Shown: positions 9,059 to 17,548, numbered from the stretch's first letter. The stretch is 52,946 nt of DNA from an uncultured Bacilli bacterium (GCA_944358325.1 CALVQV010000003.1:1-52946), one strand, 5' to 3'. Translations and numbers: made by a program. The notes: generated from the letters alone by a model not told the origin.

Positions 9059-9350
9059 TGTAACAGAGAAAGAATGGAACCAGAAGTATTTACCTTTTTA
9101 TAATAATTTCAGCAAGTATATGATTAATTATATTATTCCAGATACAATAGCATTTTACTTAGCCAATAGCTTTAGTAGAAATTGTTTATGTGATTCATCA
9201 CTTTATAATCATATTAATTCTGCAAAAGATGTATTTAACATAAAATGTGATACTAATAAATTAATACCTAAAATAAGCGAAATATTAAAAATAAAATACA
9301 ATCTAAAAATAATAAATAATAATCCTTTGAGATTAAATAGATATTATTAA
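9051..9350 (+). CDS. Small protein of unknown function downstream of tnpV
   Basis: A 99-residue soluble protein, not recognised. It overlaps tnpV by eight bases and is preceded by AAGGAGTATATCT, so it is translated from the same message. It contains a Cys pair (RNCLCD) and an aromatic-rich first half (WNQKYLPFYNNFSKYM), with a basic C-terminus ending in LRLNRYY. A perfect hairpin terminator follows nine bases after the stop, so the tnpV unit contains only these two genes. Confidence 0.6.
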   Translation: MCDVTEKEWNQKYLPFYNNFSKYMINYIIPDTIAFYLANSFSRNCLCDSSLYNHINSAKDVFNIKCDTNKLIPKISEILKIKYNLKIINNNPLRLNRYY

Positions 9351-9358
9351 AAGAAGAG

Positions 9359-9387
9359 AAACACTATCTAAAATGGATAGTGTTTTT
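9359..9387 (+). terminator. Terminator of the tnpV unit
   Basis: AAACACTATC and GATAGTGTTT form a perfect ten-base stem around a seven-base loop, followed by T on the plus strand. It lies nine bases past the preceding stop. The A-rich 5' side could also serve the minus strand. Confidence 0.9.
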
Positions 9388-9394
9388 ACATAAA

Positions 9395-9468
9395 TGGGAT
9401 TATCCCTGTTGTCTAGCCAGCACTGAATTTCTACTCCCGCACGAAATTCATATATGGGAACAATCCCA
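9395..9468. ncRNA. Structured element with a closing stem and an internal hairpin
   Basis: TGGGATT (9395-9401) pairs with AATCCCA (9462-9468) and TCCC (9403-9406) with GGGA (9456-9459), closing a domain that contains a perfect eight-base hairpin TGAATTTC/GAAATTCA (9424-9450). It is unlikely to be a plain terminator, since no T-run follows on either strand. It sits between the tnpV terminator and the end of the KAP gene. Strand and role are unknown: a recombination or replication site or a structured RNA are all possible. Confidence 0.45.
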
Positions 9469-9482
9469 TAACCCTTTACCTT

Positions 9483-12392
9483 TCAGTTTACAATTTTAAC
9501 TTTTTTTATTAATTTAGTAATATTAGATTTTATTCCTGTTGAAAGATGCATTTCTTGTGCATAACTTCTCATATTTTCTAAAAAATAGTTATCATCTATT
9601 CCATTATTTCTGCAATGTGAAATATAATCATTTAGTATATTACAATCATTTAAACGATTAAATAAACTTATGCTTTTAGCATATTGTTTCAAACTTGGAA
9701 TCAACATGTCTATTTTCCAAAAATTATTTTCATTATAATTTATTTTAGAAAAATCAAAATTATCTACAATTTTATTTGTAATTCCATGTGAATATTTATA
9801 TTCTTTAAAATCTTCACTCATTTCTATATAAACATTATTTATAGCATCTATATATTTAGGATTATTTGATAAACTAGAATCAATACTCATTTTTTGATTA
9901 TTAATTATATTAGAATATAATAATAATTTAAAATATTCTTTTCTTTTAAATAGTTTTTCATAGTATTCTGTATAACCATATTTAGTTGACAAAGAATCAA
10001 TTTTATCTAAAATATTATTTGATAAGTCATATTCTTTATTTTTTAAATATTCTATCATATTCTTTTCAACTTTTTTATCATTTAAATTTTCAATTATATA
10101 TTTATCAATCAAATCATTGTATCCATATTTATCTAATATATTTTGTAATTCAAATTCACGCAAAACAAAATTAGAATTAGAATTAAATTCTTTATATATC
10201 AATTCAATATTTTCGAATATATATTTTTCATTTAAAATGATATATTTTTTTAAATCTAATTCAAAATCATTTTGTAAAATATATTTTTCTAATTCCAATT
10301 TTAACTTTTCATCATCCATTTTACATATATCTTTTATTATATTTATATCGATAAACGGTTTTATAGAATTCCATTTTATTTTTTTATCAACTAACATTTT
10401 ATATATTACTGAAATATTATTCTCTTTTTGCTCTAATAATAAATCAAATATATCCTTTGGAACTAAAATATTATCCAGATATTTTGTTAAATCATAATTT
10501 TTAATATTATTTTTTAGATTATTAATAAGTATACTAAATTCGCTTAAAAATTTATTCAATTTTTGAGAATCTTCACCATCTTCTTTATTGATATATTGAG
10601 TATATAAATTATCTAATGATTGAAAAATAGTTTTGTTATCTAAAAAGAATTCATATTCCATATAATTTTGAAATTTTATACTAATATTAAAATTTTTATA
10701 AAAGTCTTTTGTATCAATGTCTAATTTGTAATTTTTTTTCACATATTCGTAAAATTTTTTATCACCTAATAATAATATTTTTTCATTATTTGGCAAATAT
10801 TTATATATTTGGTTGTAAATTTTTGAATAATTTATTTCTTCTTTTTCTAAAATGTTATAAACCTTTTCCCATTCTTCATTTCCAGAAAAAGGATCGTTTG
10901 AAATACTATAAATAGCTTGTTCACTTGCATTTAGTATATTATTTGCATCTATAAAATTAGTCAAATAAATATAATAATTATTATCAAGCATATTTTTTAT
11001 ATAAGCTTCCTTTATTATTAGGTCAATTGTTGAATCAGTCAATTGTTTATTTTCATTAATAAATTTATCAAGTTTTTTATTTAAAGATTGCACACAATCA
11101 AATCCCATTAAAATACTTACAATTATTAATTGAGAGTAATTTATATTGGTCACTTCTTTATCATTTAAATATATATACTTTGTAATAATTCTATTAAAAA
11201 GATGTTTAACTTTTCTAATAGAATTATAATTATTATTAATTATGCCTATAATATAATCCTTGTTTTTAACTTTATTAAATATATAGTTTAATATTTCATT
11301 TTGTTTAATTTGATTTTCTATATAATCTCTCATTATTATCGGCTGATTATTAGCAACATTCAATATATAATCAAATAATTTATCAGAATTTATATCTTTT
11401 TCTTTATCAATATCAATTTTATTTAAATCTATCATAAAAATAAATTTAATTTTAATATTATCTAGACAATTATCTAAATTATAATATTCATTATAAAATA
11501 AAGAAATAATTGGTAACTGTAATTCTTTATCAATTCTGTCAAGATCATCTATAATAAAATATATGTTACTATTTTTAGACACAGTATTATATAGAACTTT
11601 ACATAAATTATTTTTACACTTATCTATATCTAACATTGGACTTTTTTCAATTTTTTCAGGTTTATAAAAACCATATCCATATAATATCAATAATATAAAT
11701 ATTATAAATATAATATATGGCATTATATTACTTGCTATCTTATATAAATCAGCAAATATGGTAATAGATTTAAAAAAACCAGAATATATTAAGTACAAAG
11801 AAACAAAACCAACTAAAATAACTAATATTTTATCTATTATTATCTTATAAATATTATTCTTTTTTAACGAAGTTGTTGTATAACTAAATTGATTATTATA
11901 AAAAGTTTTTTCTACATCGTACGGATTTTTATACAAGCAACTTCCAACTTGATTAACAAAATATCTATGATATTTATCTATAATACTTGTATTATTATCT
12001 ATATCATGTTTGATTATAGGAATTTCTTGTTCTCCTAGTTTATTATTTGATTCTAATTCATCAATATTCTTCTTTGTAATTTTCTCGTTTATATTAAGAA
12101 AATTTACATTTAGAAATATATTTTTACGTTTTTCTTTTTTATTAAAACATATTTTAGTTTCAAATAAATTTATTATGCTGGACTTACCAGTACCATATTC
12201 TCCATCAACGGCTATAAATTTAGCCCCTTTTTTTATAGCATAATATAATTGCTCAGAATATGTTATTGCTCCAAAATTATCGTCTTTTTTATTAATAATT
12301 GGTGTTTCTAAAAAAATACTATCTTTTTCTACAATTAAATTATCTATATCTTTTATTCTTTGTTTTTTTTTATTAGCATTATTTTTTCTCAT
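9483..12392 (-). CDS. KAP-type P-loop NTPase with paired membrane segments
   Basis: A 969-residue predicted membrane NTPase of the KAP/YobI type. Walker A is DGEYGTGKSS near residues 63-72, two hydrophobic stretches near 185-207 and 223-241 are inserted between Walker A and Walker B, and Walker B is FIIDDLDRID near 279-288, the typical order for KAP proteins. The remaining ~650 residues are Lys/Asn/Ile-rich and predicted helical, with no recognised domain. KAP NTPases are recurrent in bacterial defence islands, and this one is next to a restriction-modification operon, so a defence role is inferred, not shown. GAAAGAGAG precedes the ATG. It is separated from the ASCH gene by a hairpin and is likely a separate unit. 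Confidence 0.8.
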   Translation of the reverse strand: MRKNNANKKKQRIKDIDNLIVEKDSIFLETPIINKKDDNFGAITYSEQLYYAIKKGAKFIAVDGEYGTGKSSIINLFETKICFNKKEKRKNIFLNVNFLNINEKITKKNIDELESNNKLGEQEIPIIKHDIDNNTSIIDKYHRYFVNQVGSCLYKNPYDVEKTFYNNQFSYTTTSLKKNNIYKIIIDKILVILVGFVSLYLIYSGFFKSITIFADLYKIASNIMPYIIFIIFILLILYGYGFYKPEKIEKSPMLDIDKCKNNLCKVLYNTVSKNSNIYFIIDDLDRIDKELQLPIISLFYNEYYNLDNCLDNIKIKFIFMIDLNKIDIDKEKDINSDKLFDYILNVANNQPIIMRDYIENQIKQNEILNYIFNKVKNKDYIIGIINNNYNSIRKVKHLFNRIITKYIYLNDKEVTNINYSQLIIVSILMGFDCVQSLNKKLDKFINENKQLTDSTIDLIIKEAYIKNMLDNNYYIYLTNFIDANNILNASEQAIYSISNDPFSGNEEWEKVYNILEKEEINYSKIYNQIYKYLPNNEKILLLGDKKFYEYVKKNYKLDIDTKDFYKNFNISIKFQNYMEYEFFLDNKTIFQSLDNLYTQYINKEDGEDSQKLNKFLSEFSILINNLKNNIKNYDLTKYLDNILVPKDIFDLLLEQKENNISVIYKMLVDKKIKWNSIKPFIDINIIKDICKMDDEKLKLELEKYILQNDFELDLKKYIILNEKYIFENIELIYKEFNSNSNFVLREFELQNILDKYGYNDLIDKYIIENLNDKKVEKNMIEYLKNKEYDLSNNILDKIDSLSTKYGYTEYYEKLFKRKEYFKLLLYSNIINNQKMSIDSSLSNNPKYIDAINNVYIEMSEDFKEYKYSHGITNKIVDNFDFSKINYNENNFWKIDMLIPSLKQYAKSISLFNRLNDCNILNDYISHCRNNGIDDNYFLENMRSYAQEMHLSTGIKSNITKLIKKVKIVN

Positions 12393-12418
12393 ACTACCAC
12401 TCTCTTTCTTACTTCATA

Positions 12419-12463
12419 AAAAAGCGCAATACAAAACTATAAAGCCTGTACTAGCGCCTTTTT
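12419..12463 (-). terminator. Probable terminator after the ASCH gene
   Basis: On the minus strand AAAAAGGCGC and GCGCTTTTTT pair across a long 26-base loop that itself has little structure. It lies just past the ASCH stop, separating the restriction-modification operon from the KAP gene. Confidence 0.5.
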
Positions 12464-12469
12464 ATTCTT

Positions 12470-12844
12470 TTATATATTCCATATTCCCTGTTTTCCAGAT
12501 ATCGCTTTATCATCATCTATTTTTTCAACAACTTCTAGTTTCCAAGCATATCCAGTTCTATCATATTTATGTCCATACACTAATTCATTTTCTTCAATTA
12601 TTTGCCTATTTATTTCATCATTTAATTCAATACAATCTAAAATTTTTACTTTTGCTATTATTCTAGAATGAGGATAATTTAAATTAAGATGTTCAAATTT
12701 TTTCATTGCATCTTTATCTACACCTTTGCCAGCATGAATTAATATTTCTCCCCTATAACTATATTTCCAACTTCTAAATTCATATTTTTTTAATCCCTCT
12801 GCTACTAATGTTGCCCAAGGTTGCTTAAGAGTTATTACTCGCAT
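12470..12844 (-). CDS. ASCH-domain protein
   Basis: A 124-residue single ASCH domain (PUA-like beta-barrel, thought to bind RNA or modified bases). It shows the family start ITLKQPWATLVAEGLKKYEFR, RGEILIHAGKG, and a late YAWKLEVVEKI. ASCH and related EVE proteins are often found beside restriction systems, where a modified-base reader role has been proposed. The ATG overlaps the endonuclease stop by ten bases and its only ribosome site is a weak AAAGAAG, so translation is probably coupled to the endonuclease. Whether it protects, senses or regulates is unknown. Confidence 0.85.
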   Translation of the reverse strand: MRVITLKQPWATLVAEGLKKYEFRSWKYSYRGEILIHAGKGVDKDAMKKFEHLNLNYPHSRIIAKVKILDCIELNDEINRQIIEENELVYGHKYDRTGYAWKLEVVEKIDDDKAISGKQGIWNI

Positions 12845-13590
12845 TCTTCTTTAAATCCTTCATAAGTGCTAAAAGCTAGCATGTATAATGATTTTAAGAT
12901 ATCAGGGTTCTTTGAACGCAATTCACTTATTACCGTATCATCTTCAACAACAAATTCATCATTCTCTGCAATTATTTCATCAATTATGATTGGTAATTGT
13001 TTGCATATCTTATAAAATGCCTCTTTATCCCCAGTTACCTCTTCGTAAAATTTATCTATTGATACTCTTTTTATATGTTCATTTGAAACTTTCTCATAAT
13101 CAAGAGAAACATTCCAAATAATATTTTGACTTTTCTTTGCAATTATTTCAACTAAATAACAATCACAATTATCATCATTAAGTAATTGAGTTGTCATTTT
13201 TAAAAATGTTTTTTGAGCAGCCGAAGAATTCATAGTATTATGTTTATTTTTCATTTCAACATAAACTTTACTTCCATTTGGTCTAGTATATATTACATCA
13301 AATCCCACATTTGGAACTTCACAATTAGCAATATATTTAAATAAATTTTGGTGAAAATATCCAATAGCGTTAGTATTTGTTTTATCTCTCTGTCTTACAA
13401 GTTCATTATCAATTACTTCTTCTATTGTTTTTCTATACACCTTACTATCAAATGTCAATTTAATAGGATCAATAATATTACTATTAAAAGATTGTAAATT
13501 AATACTTTTTAAAGTGTCATCATACGTTTGTATAGTATTAGATACATGCTTTTTAAAATTCTCTCTATCTATAAAATTTAAATCCCACAT
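12835..13590 (-). CDS. Type II restriction endonuclease, Eco47II family
   Basis: A 251-residue enzyme recognised as the Eco47II/SinI type, whose known members cut at GGWCC or GGNCC sequences. The N-terminal WDLNFIDRENFKKHV, the central NAIGYFHQNLFKYI, and a nuclease-like DVIY(x)7KVYVEMKNKHNTMNS, which supplies Asp, Glu and Lys in a PD-(D/E)xK-like arrangement, support this. It begins in a one-base TAATG overlap with the methyltransferase stop. Recognition sequence is inferred from family, not read from this sequence. Confidence 0.85.
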   Translation of the reverse strand: MWDLNFIDRENFKKHVSNTIQTYDDTLKSINLQSFNSNIIDPIKLTFDSKVYRKTIEEVIDNELVRQRDKTNTNAIGYFHQNLFKYIANCEVPNVGFDVIYTRPNGSKVYVEMKNKHNTMNSSAAQKTFLKMTTQLLNDDNCDCYLVEIIAKKSQNIIWNVSLDYEKVSNEHIKRVSIDKFYEEVTGDKEAFYKICKQLPIIIDEIIAENDEFVVEDDTVISELRSKNPDILKSLYMLAFSTYEGFKEECE

Positions 13591-14606
13591 TATACTTCAC
13601 CTCCATTTAATGCAGTCATTATTGATTCTCCAACACATTTTGCTAAATTTACAGGAACAGCATTCCCTATTTGTTTATATATATCATTCATTTTACCCGC
13701 AAAATTCCAATTATCAGGGAAAGATTGTATTCTTGCATATTCCCTAGTCGTAAATGGTCTACTTTCGTCTGGATGACATCTATCTGTCTGTTTCATCATA
13801 GGTGAGCAAGTTAATGTTAAAGATGGCTCATCCCATGATAGTCTTCTTGCTATTCCTGTTCTTCCTCCACCCATATAATAACATGATTTCATGTATTCTT
13901 TAGCAACGTCATCAGGTAAATCTCTCCAATATCCGCCCGGTGGAACTAAATCAAATACTTTCTTTTTCTTCTCTGGATATTTTGCTCCAACTGATTCTGG
14001 AACATCTTTTAGAACATCTCTTAATACTGGTTTATATTCATGTGGAATTGGATATTCAAATTTAACTTTATCAGTCAAATCTTTTCTTATTCCAATGATT
14101 ACAACCCTTTGTCTTTTTTCAGCGACACCATAATCCCATGCATTTAAAACTTTCCATTCAACTTTATAACCTAAATCTTCAAAAACATTAATCATAGTTT
14201 CAATAGTTTTACCGCCATCATGTGTAGTCAATCCTTTTACATTTTCTGCAAAAAACATTTTAGGCTTTAACTGTTTTATAAATTCAGCATAGTAATAAAA
14301 CATAGTTCCTCTAACATCATCTAAACCTAATTTTTTTCCTGCATAACTAAATGACTGGCAAGGATAACCACCTGAAATCAAATCAAGTTCCCCTTCTTTT
14401 AAATTAAATTCTTTTAATAAATCTCTTTTTGACACTTCTACAATATCTTCATTTAATACATTCCATTTAGGTCTATTTAATTTTAACGTTTCACATGCTG
14501 TTTTATCTATTTCTATTAAAGCAACTTCTTCAAATCCTGCTTGTTCCAATCCTAAAGCAAGTCCCCCTGCTCCTGCAAATAATTCTATACATTTTCTATT
14601 TTTCAT
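13590..14606 (-). CDS. DNA (cytosine-5-)-methyltransferase of the restriction-modification system
   Basis: Transfers a methyl group from S-adenosylmethionine to cytosine C5 and protects host DNA from the partner endonuclease. Motif I is ELFAGAGGLALGLE, motif IV with the catalytic Cys is GGYPCQSFSYAG, motif VI is FFAENVKGL, motif VIII is EKRQRVVIIG, and motifs IX-X are RRLSWDEPSLTL and KQIGNAVPVNLA. Between VIII and IX lies the target-recognition region. The frame is open to an ATG eight codons further up, but that one lacks a ribosome site; the ATG at 14606 has AGTGAGG seven bases before it and is chosen. First gene of the operon, followed by the endonuclease and ASCH genes. Confidence 0.95.
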   Translation of the reverse strand: MKNRKCIELFAGAGGLALGLEQAGFEEVALIEIDKTACETLKLNRPKWNVLNEDIVEVSKRDLLKEFNLKEGELDLISGGYPCQSFSYAGKKLGLDDVRGTMFYYYAEFIKQLKPKMFFAENVKGLTTHDGGKTIETMINVFEDLGYKVEWKVLNAWDYGVAEKRQRVVIIGIRKDLTDKVKFEYPIPHEYKPVLRDVLKDVPESVGAKYPEKKKKVFDLVPPGGYWRDLPDDVAKEYMKSCYYMGGGRTGIARRLSWDEPSLTLTCSPMMKQTDRCHPDESRPFTTREYARIQSFPDNWNFAGKMNDIYKQIGNAVPVNLAKCVGESIMTALNGGEV

Positions 14607-14657
14607 TTCATACCTCACTTTGTAATTCATAATTTTTTTTTTAAATATTCATATATG

Positions 14658-14719
14658 TGACATCAATGACAACTTTACTACACACTAACCGTGTATCTAT
14701 AACTTCTGTCATAGTGTCA
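14658..14719. promoter_or_regulatory. Four TGACA repeats in the leader of the methyltransferase operon
   Basis: TGACA occurs at 14658-14662 and 14667-14671 on the plus strand, and on the minus strand at 14707-14711 and 14715-14719. The two pairs face each other about 35 bases apart. The layout looks like a pair of operators around the operon promoter. The adjacent XRE protein is the likely binder, but that is inference. Confidence 0.4.
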
Positions 14720-14735
14720 TCACTAACTAATATAG

Positions 14736-15263
14736 CTATTTATTATTAGTTAGCAATTTATTTAAATCATCTATTGATACTTTTTTACTTTCTATTTCTT
14801 TTGCATTATCCTTAATGAACTTTTTTATAAGTTTAATAACTCTATTTTGTTCTTTCTTATCTAATTCAGAAATAATACTTAATTCCTCTAAATTACAATT
14901 ATCTAATAATTCCTTAATAACCATTTTAATATATAATTCATCTTGCATTTGATTAACTATATCATCAAGAACTAAAATTGGAGCATTTTCTGGTTTTATG
15001 ACTATACTACTATAAGAATTATTTACCGTTGCCTCAATTTCCTTTTTGCTATATTCACACAGTTCCATCAAATTTTCTAAAGAAACATTTAACACAGAAC
15101 TTAGTTTTTTTAAAGATAATACATTAGGTTTCTTTCTTTCACCTTTTTCAATTTTAGCAATTGTATTATTATCTATACCAGTAATTCTTGATAATTCTCT
15201 TTGCGATATACCAACTTTTTCTCTAGCCTCTTTTACTACACTAGCTAAAGTTTTATTGTTCAT
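14736..15263 (-). CDS. XRE-family transcriptional regulator of the element
   Basis: A 175-residue repressor-like protein. Residues ~7-65 form a Cro/cI helix-turn-helix (VVKEAREKVGISQRELSR, then IDNNTIAKIEKGERKKP). The C-terminal half is helical and charged, without a RecA-cleavable LexA/cI peptidase motif, so any induction would work by another route. The ATG follows AAAGAGGTG, and almost the same leader (AAAAAGAGGTGTA) precedes the next gene upstream. It probably controls the element's own operators and possibly acts as controller of the restriction operon just downstream. Confidence 0.85.
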   Translation of the reverse strand: MNNKTLASVVKEAREKVGISQRELSRITGIDNNTIAKIEKGERKKPNVLSLKKLSSVLNVSLENLMELCEYSKKEIEATVNNSYSSIVIKPENAPILVLDDIVNQMQDELYIKMVIKELLDNCNLEELSIISELDKKEQNRVIKLIKKFIKDNAKEIESKKVSIDDLNKLLTNNK

Positions 15264-15406
15264 TAACTACACCTCTTTTTAATTTTTATTATTTTATATA
15301 TTATTTTTTCTAGTTTGCTGTTAATATTTTGTTGCGTTTTTTTATTAAATCTATGTTATTTAGTTTTATCTTTAGAGTGTCAAATTCTTCAACATACTTT
15401 TATCAA

Positions 15407-16060
15407 TTAGATGCCTTTAATTTGCCCAATTAATAAAATTATTTGGGGGAAATACGCAATTACAAAATCAGCCCCTTTATCTAATAAGAAACTTAATATT
15501 ATTTTAATTTTTTTCCATTTATCTTTTTTTGATAAATCTTTATCATTGTAAATTTCCTTAATTTCATTTACAGAATCTATAATATCTTCTTTATTTTCTT
15601 CTGGTATCTTATTATCTTTATTTATACTTTCTATAATACTTTCAAATGTAATATTTATATTATTAACATTTGAATTATAATTGCTATTATCAACATTTAC
15701 AGTAATATTTGGAACATTTCCATTGTAATTGTCATTTCTTTTCACTGATTCTTTATCTAAAATAATTTCTTCATATTCATCATAAATTGACTCTAATTCA
15801 GATATTGTTTTTTCCAAATCACTTTTATATTTTCTATAAATAGTTTCACTATTATCTGAACCAATTACTAAAGCAGTTGGATAATAATATCTATTTTTTA
15901 GTCTGTTAGTATCAGTGTTATCAGAACCAAATTCTCTTTCCATAAATCTAATAATTGAAGTATTCCATGCACTAAATTTTGGATCATCTTTTCCACTTGT
16001 ATTATCAAGCAGTTCTTTTCCTTTTTCTATTAGTGATTTTAATTTTTCTTTTTTATTCAT
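15407..16060 (-). CDS. Coiled-coil protein with a C-terminal membrane helix, possible defence effector
   Basis: A 217-residue protein of unknown function. The first ~95 residues (LIEKGKELLDN, then FSAWNTSIIRFMEREFG) resemble a domain I recall at the start of several defence-associated proteins. An Asn-rich stretch with alternating hydrophobics (NITVNVDNSNYNSN, then VNNINITF) follows, then an acidic helical region, and a hydrophobic end at about 190-215 (FVIAYFPQIILLIGQI) that could insert in a membrane. Sensor domain plus short membrane tail is a layout seen in abortive-infection effectors, so that role is proposed only as inference. It is divergent from the xis operon, behind the shared operator region. 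Confidence 0.55.
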   Translation of the reverse strand: MNKKEKLKSLIEKGKELLDNTSGKDDPKFSAWNTSIIRFMEREFGSDNTDTNRLKNRYYYPTALVIGSDNSETIYRKYKSDLEKTISELESIYDEYEEIILDKESVKRNDNYNGNVPNITVNVDNSNYNSNVNNINITFESIIESINKDNKIPEENKEDIIDSVNEIKEIYNDKDLSKKDKWKKIKIILSFLLDKGADFVIAYFPQIILLIGQIKGI

Positions 16061-16125
16061 CAGTTACACCTCTTTTTGCTTTTCTATATTAATTTTACCA
16101 TAAATAAGATTATTCAACAATGTTT

Positions 16126-16144
16126 TTGTGATTAAAACTCACAA
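16126..16144. promoter_or_regulatory. Operator O1 in the divergent control region
   Basis: TTGTGA-TTAAAAC-TCACAA, extended to a nine-base perfect inverted repeat TTTTTGTGA/TCACAAAAA (16123-16147). It ends just before the -35 box of the rightward promoter and lies upstream of the leftward promoter, so a bound protein could affect both. Confidence 0.7.
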
Positions 16145-16150
16145 AAAGTA

Positions 16151-16180
16151 TTGACATTAATTAATAATAAATGATATTAT
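16151..16180 (+). promoter_or_regulatory. Rightward promoter of the xis-rep-int operon
   Basis: TTGACA at 16151-16156 and TATTAT at 16175-16180 with an 18-base A-T spacer. It lies between two matching operators, so repression by a Cro/cI-type protein is expected. Confidence 0.7.
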
Positions 16181-16184
16181 TTAA

Positions 16185-16203
16185 TTGTGAGTATTACTCA
16201 CAA
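16185..16203. promoter_or_regulatory. Operator O2 over the rightward start site
   Basis: TTGTGA-GTATTAC-TCACAA inside a perfect 21-base palindrome (16184-16204). Same half-sites and seven-base spacer as O1, with centres 59 bases apart. It covers the region where rightward transcripts should start. Confidence 0.75.
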
Positions 16204-16284
16204 TATAATTTCTTTCTTTAGTTGGTAATCATTGTACATAGATATATTTATATCTAGAGTCTAAACGAAAGGAGGATAGTTTAT

Positions 16285-16521
16285 ATGGATGCTAGAGAAA
16301 CTTTAAAACTTATTTCAAAGCAATGGTGTAATCTTGATGATTTAATGAAACTTGCTGAAATAGGTAAAAATAATGCAGTTAAACTTAGAAGAGAAATAAA
16401 AAATGATCTAATAAATAAAGGTTATACTCTACCAAATAATAGATTACCAATGATTGAAGTAGTCAATAAACTTAAAATAAACATCAATTATTTAGAAAAG
16501 ATGGCTAAAGAAAAATTATAG
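16285..16521 (+). CDS. Small DNA-binding protein, excisionase-like
   Basis: A 78-residue helical protein at the head of the recombination operon. It reads as an N-terminal helix-turn-helix (WCNLDDLMKLAEIGKNNAVKLRREIKN) followed by a short linker and a second helix; small winged-helix or helix-turn-helix proteins in this position usually act as excisionase or replication regulator. GAAAGGAGGATAG nine bases before the ATG is the strongest ribosome site in the element. The family is not firmly recognised, so excisionase is an inference from size and place. Confidence 0.65.
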   Translation: MDARETLKLISKQWCNLDDLMKLAEIGKNNAVKLRREIKNDLINKGYTLPNNRLPMIEVVNKLKININYLEKMAKEKL

Positions 16522-16534
16522 AAAGGAATTATAA

Positions 16535-17548
16535 ATGAAAACAATTGAAGAATTAAAAAATAGTATTGTCGATATTAATTATATAATTGAAAATATGATT
16601 AGAGAAAATGGTTTATACTGCTTGCTTGGAGAAGCAAAAGTTGGTAAATCTGCTCTTGCCCTTCAAATTGCTAATTCGGTTTGCAATGGTATTCCCTTCT
16701 TAAATTTAAATACTAATAAAACATCAGTATTATATTTAAGCACTGAAATGAATCCATCAGAAACTATTAGTCGTATTAATTTTATGAAATGTAATTTAGA
16801 AGAAAATAAATTCTTATATACTTTTCCAGAAGACAATATGACGCATATAAGTATATTAAAAGTAGAAAAAGAAATAAGTGAATTTAAAGAAAAATATAAT
16901 GGAAAATTAGTATTTATTGATATGTTTAATGGAATAAACTTTGGAAGTTATTACGATTTAAACAATTATCAAGATATGAGTCAAAAAATATTTCCACAAC
17001 TTCGTAAATTATGTAATGATTATAAAGTTTCTATCATTATTGTTCATCATTTAAATCGTAAAGGAAAATCTTTAGGAAGTACTGCTATAGATACTTGCGT
17101 AGATGGTAAACTTGCCTTAAAACAAGATGAAAATATTAAATCAACCTTTTATTTAAGATATGAAAGTAGAGATTATCCAAGTAAAGATTACGTACTGAAA
17201 AGAAATAATAACTTAACACTAATAATTGATGAAGAATCAAAAGAAACCCTTAATCCAAATTTAATTCAATTTTTAAAATATGCGATTAATAAAAAGGAAT
17301 TTACTTTTACTATTTCTGAAATGGTTAGTAAATTAAATTTATTTATTACTCCACCTGTTTTAGGTAAATTAATTTCGAGTAATAAAGAAGAATTAGAGAG
17401 ATTGGGATTGTTTATAGAATGTAAAAGGACTGCAACAGAAAGACTATATACTGCTAAATATAAGGAACCTCTAGAAATACTTACTAATGATATTTTTTCA
17501 GTAAGTAATAGCAATAATTCTGATAAGGAGGAAAATTATGGCAGTTAA
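16535..17548 (+). CDS. RepA-like RecA-fold ATPase of the element
   Basis: A 337-residue AAA_25/RepA-type ATPase. Walker A is LLGEAKVGKSALALQ (near 28-42), Walker B LVFIDMFN (near 126-133), and VHHLNRKGKSLGSTAID follows, as in RepA-type replicative helicases and prophage repA genes. A C-terminal ~80 residues may hold a winged helix. It could unwind or replicate the excised circle, which would stabilise it before reintegration. It starts 13 bases after the xis-like gene with AGAAAGGAAT and overlaps the integrase by 11 bases, so all three are one operon. Confidence 0.82.
   Translation: MKTIEELKNSIVDINYIIENMIRENGLYCLLGEAKVGKSALALQIANSVCNGIPFLNLNTNKTSVLYLSTEMNPSETISRINFMKCNLEENKFLYTFPEDNMTHISILKVEKEISEFKEKYNGKLVFIDMFNGINFGSYYDLNNYQDMSQKIFPQLRKLCNDYKVSIIIVHHLNRKGKSLGSTAIDTCVDGKLALKQDENIKSTFYLRYESRDYPSKDYVLKRNNNLTLIIDEESKETLNPNLIQFLKYAINKKEFTFTISEMVSKLNLFITPPVLGKLISSNKEELERLGLFIECKRTATERLYTAKYKEPLEILTNDIFSVSNSNNSDKEENYGS

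Noticed and set aside
9986-12243. Several plus-strand open frames inside the KAP gene
   Set aside because: Asn/Tyr/Phe-rich products typical of antisense A+T-rich DNA; the minus-strand protein has Walker A and B.
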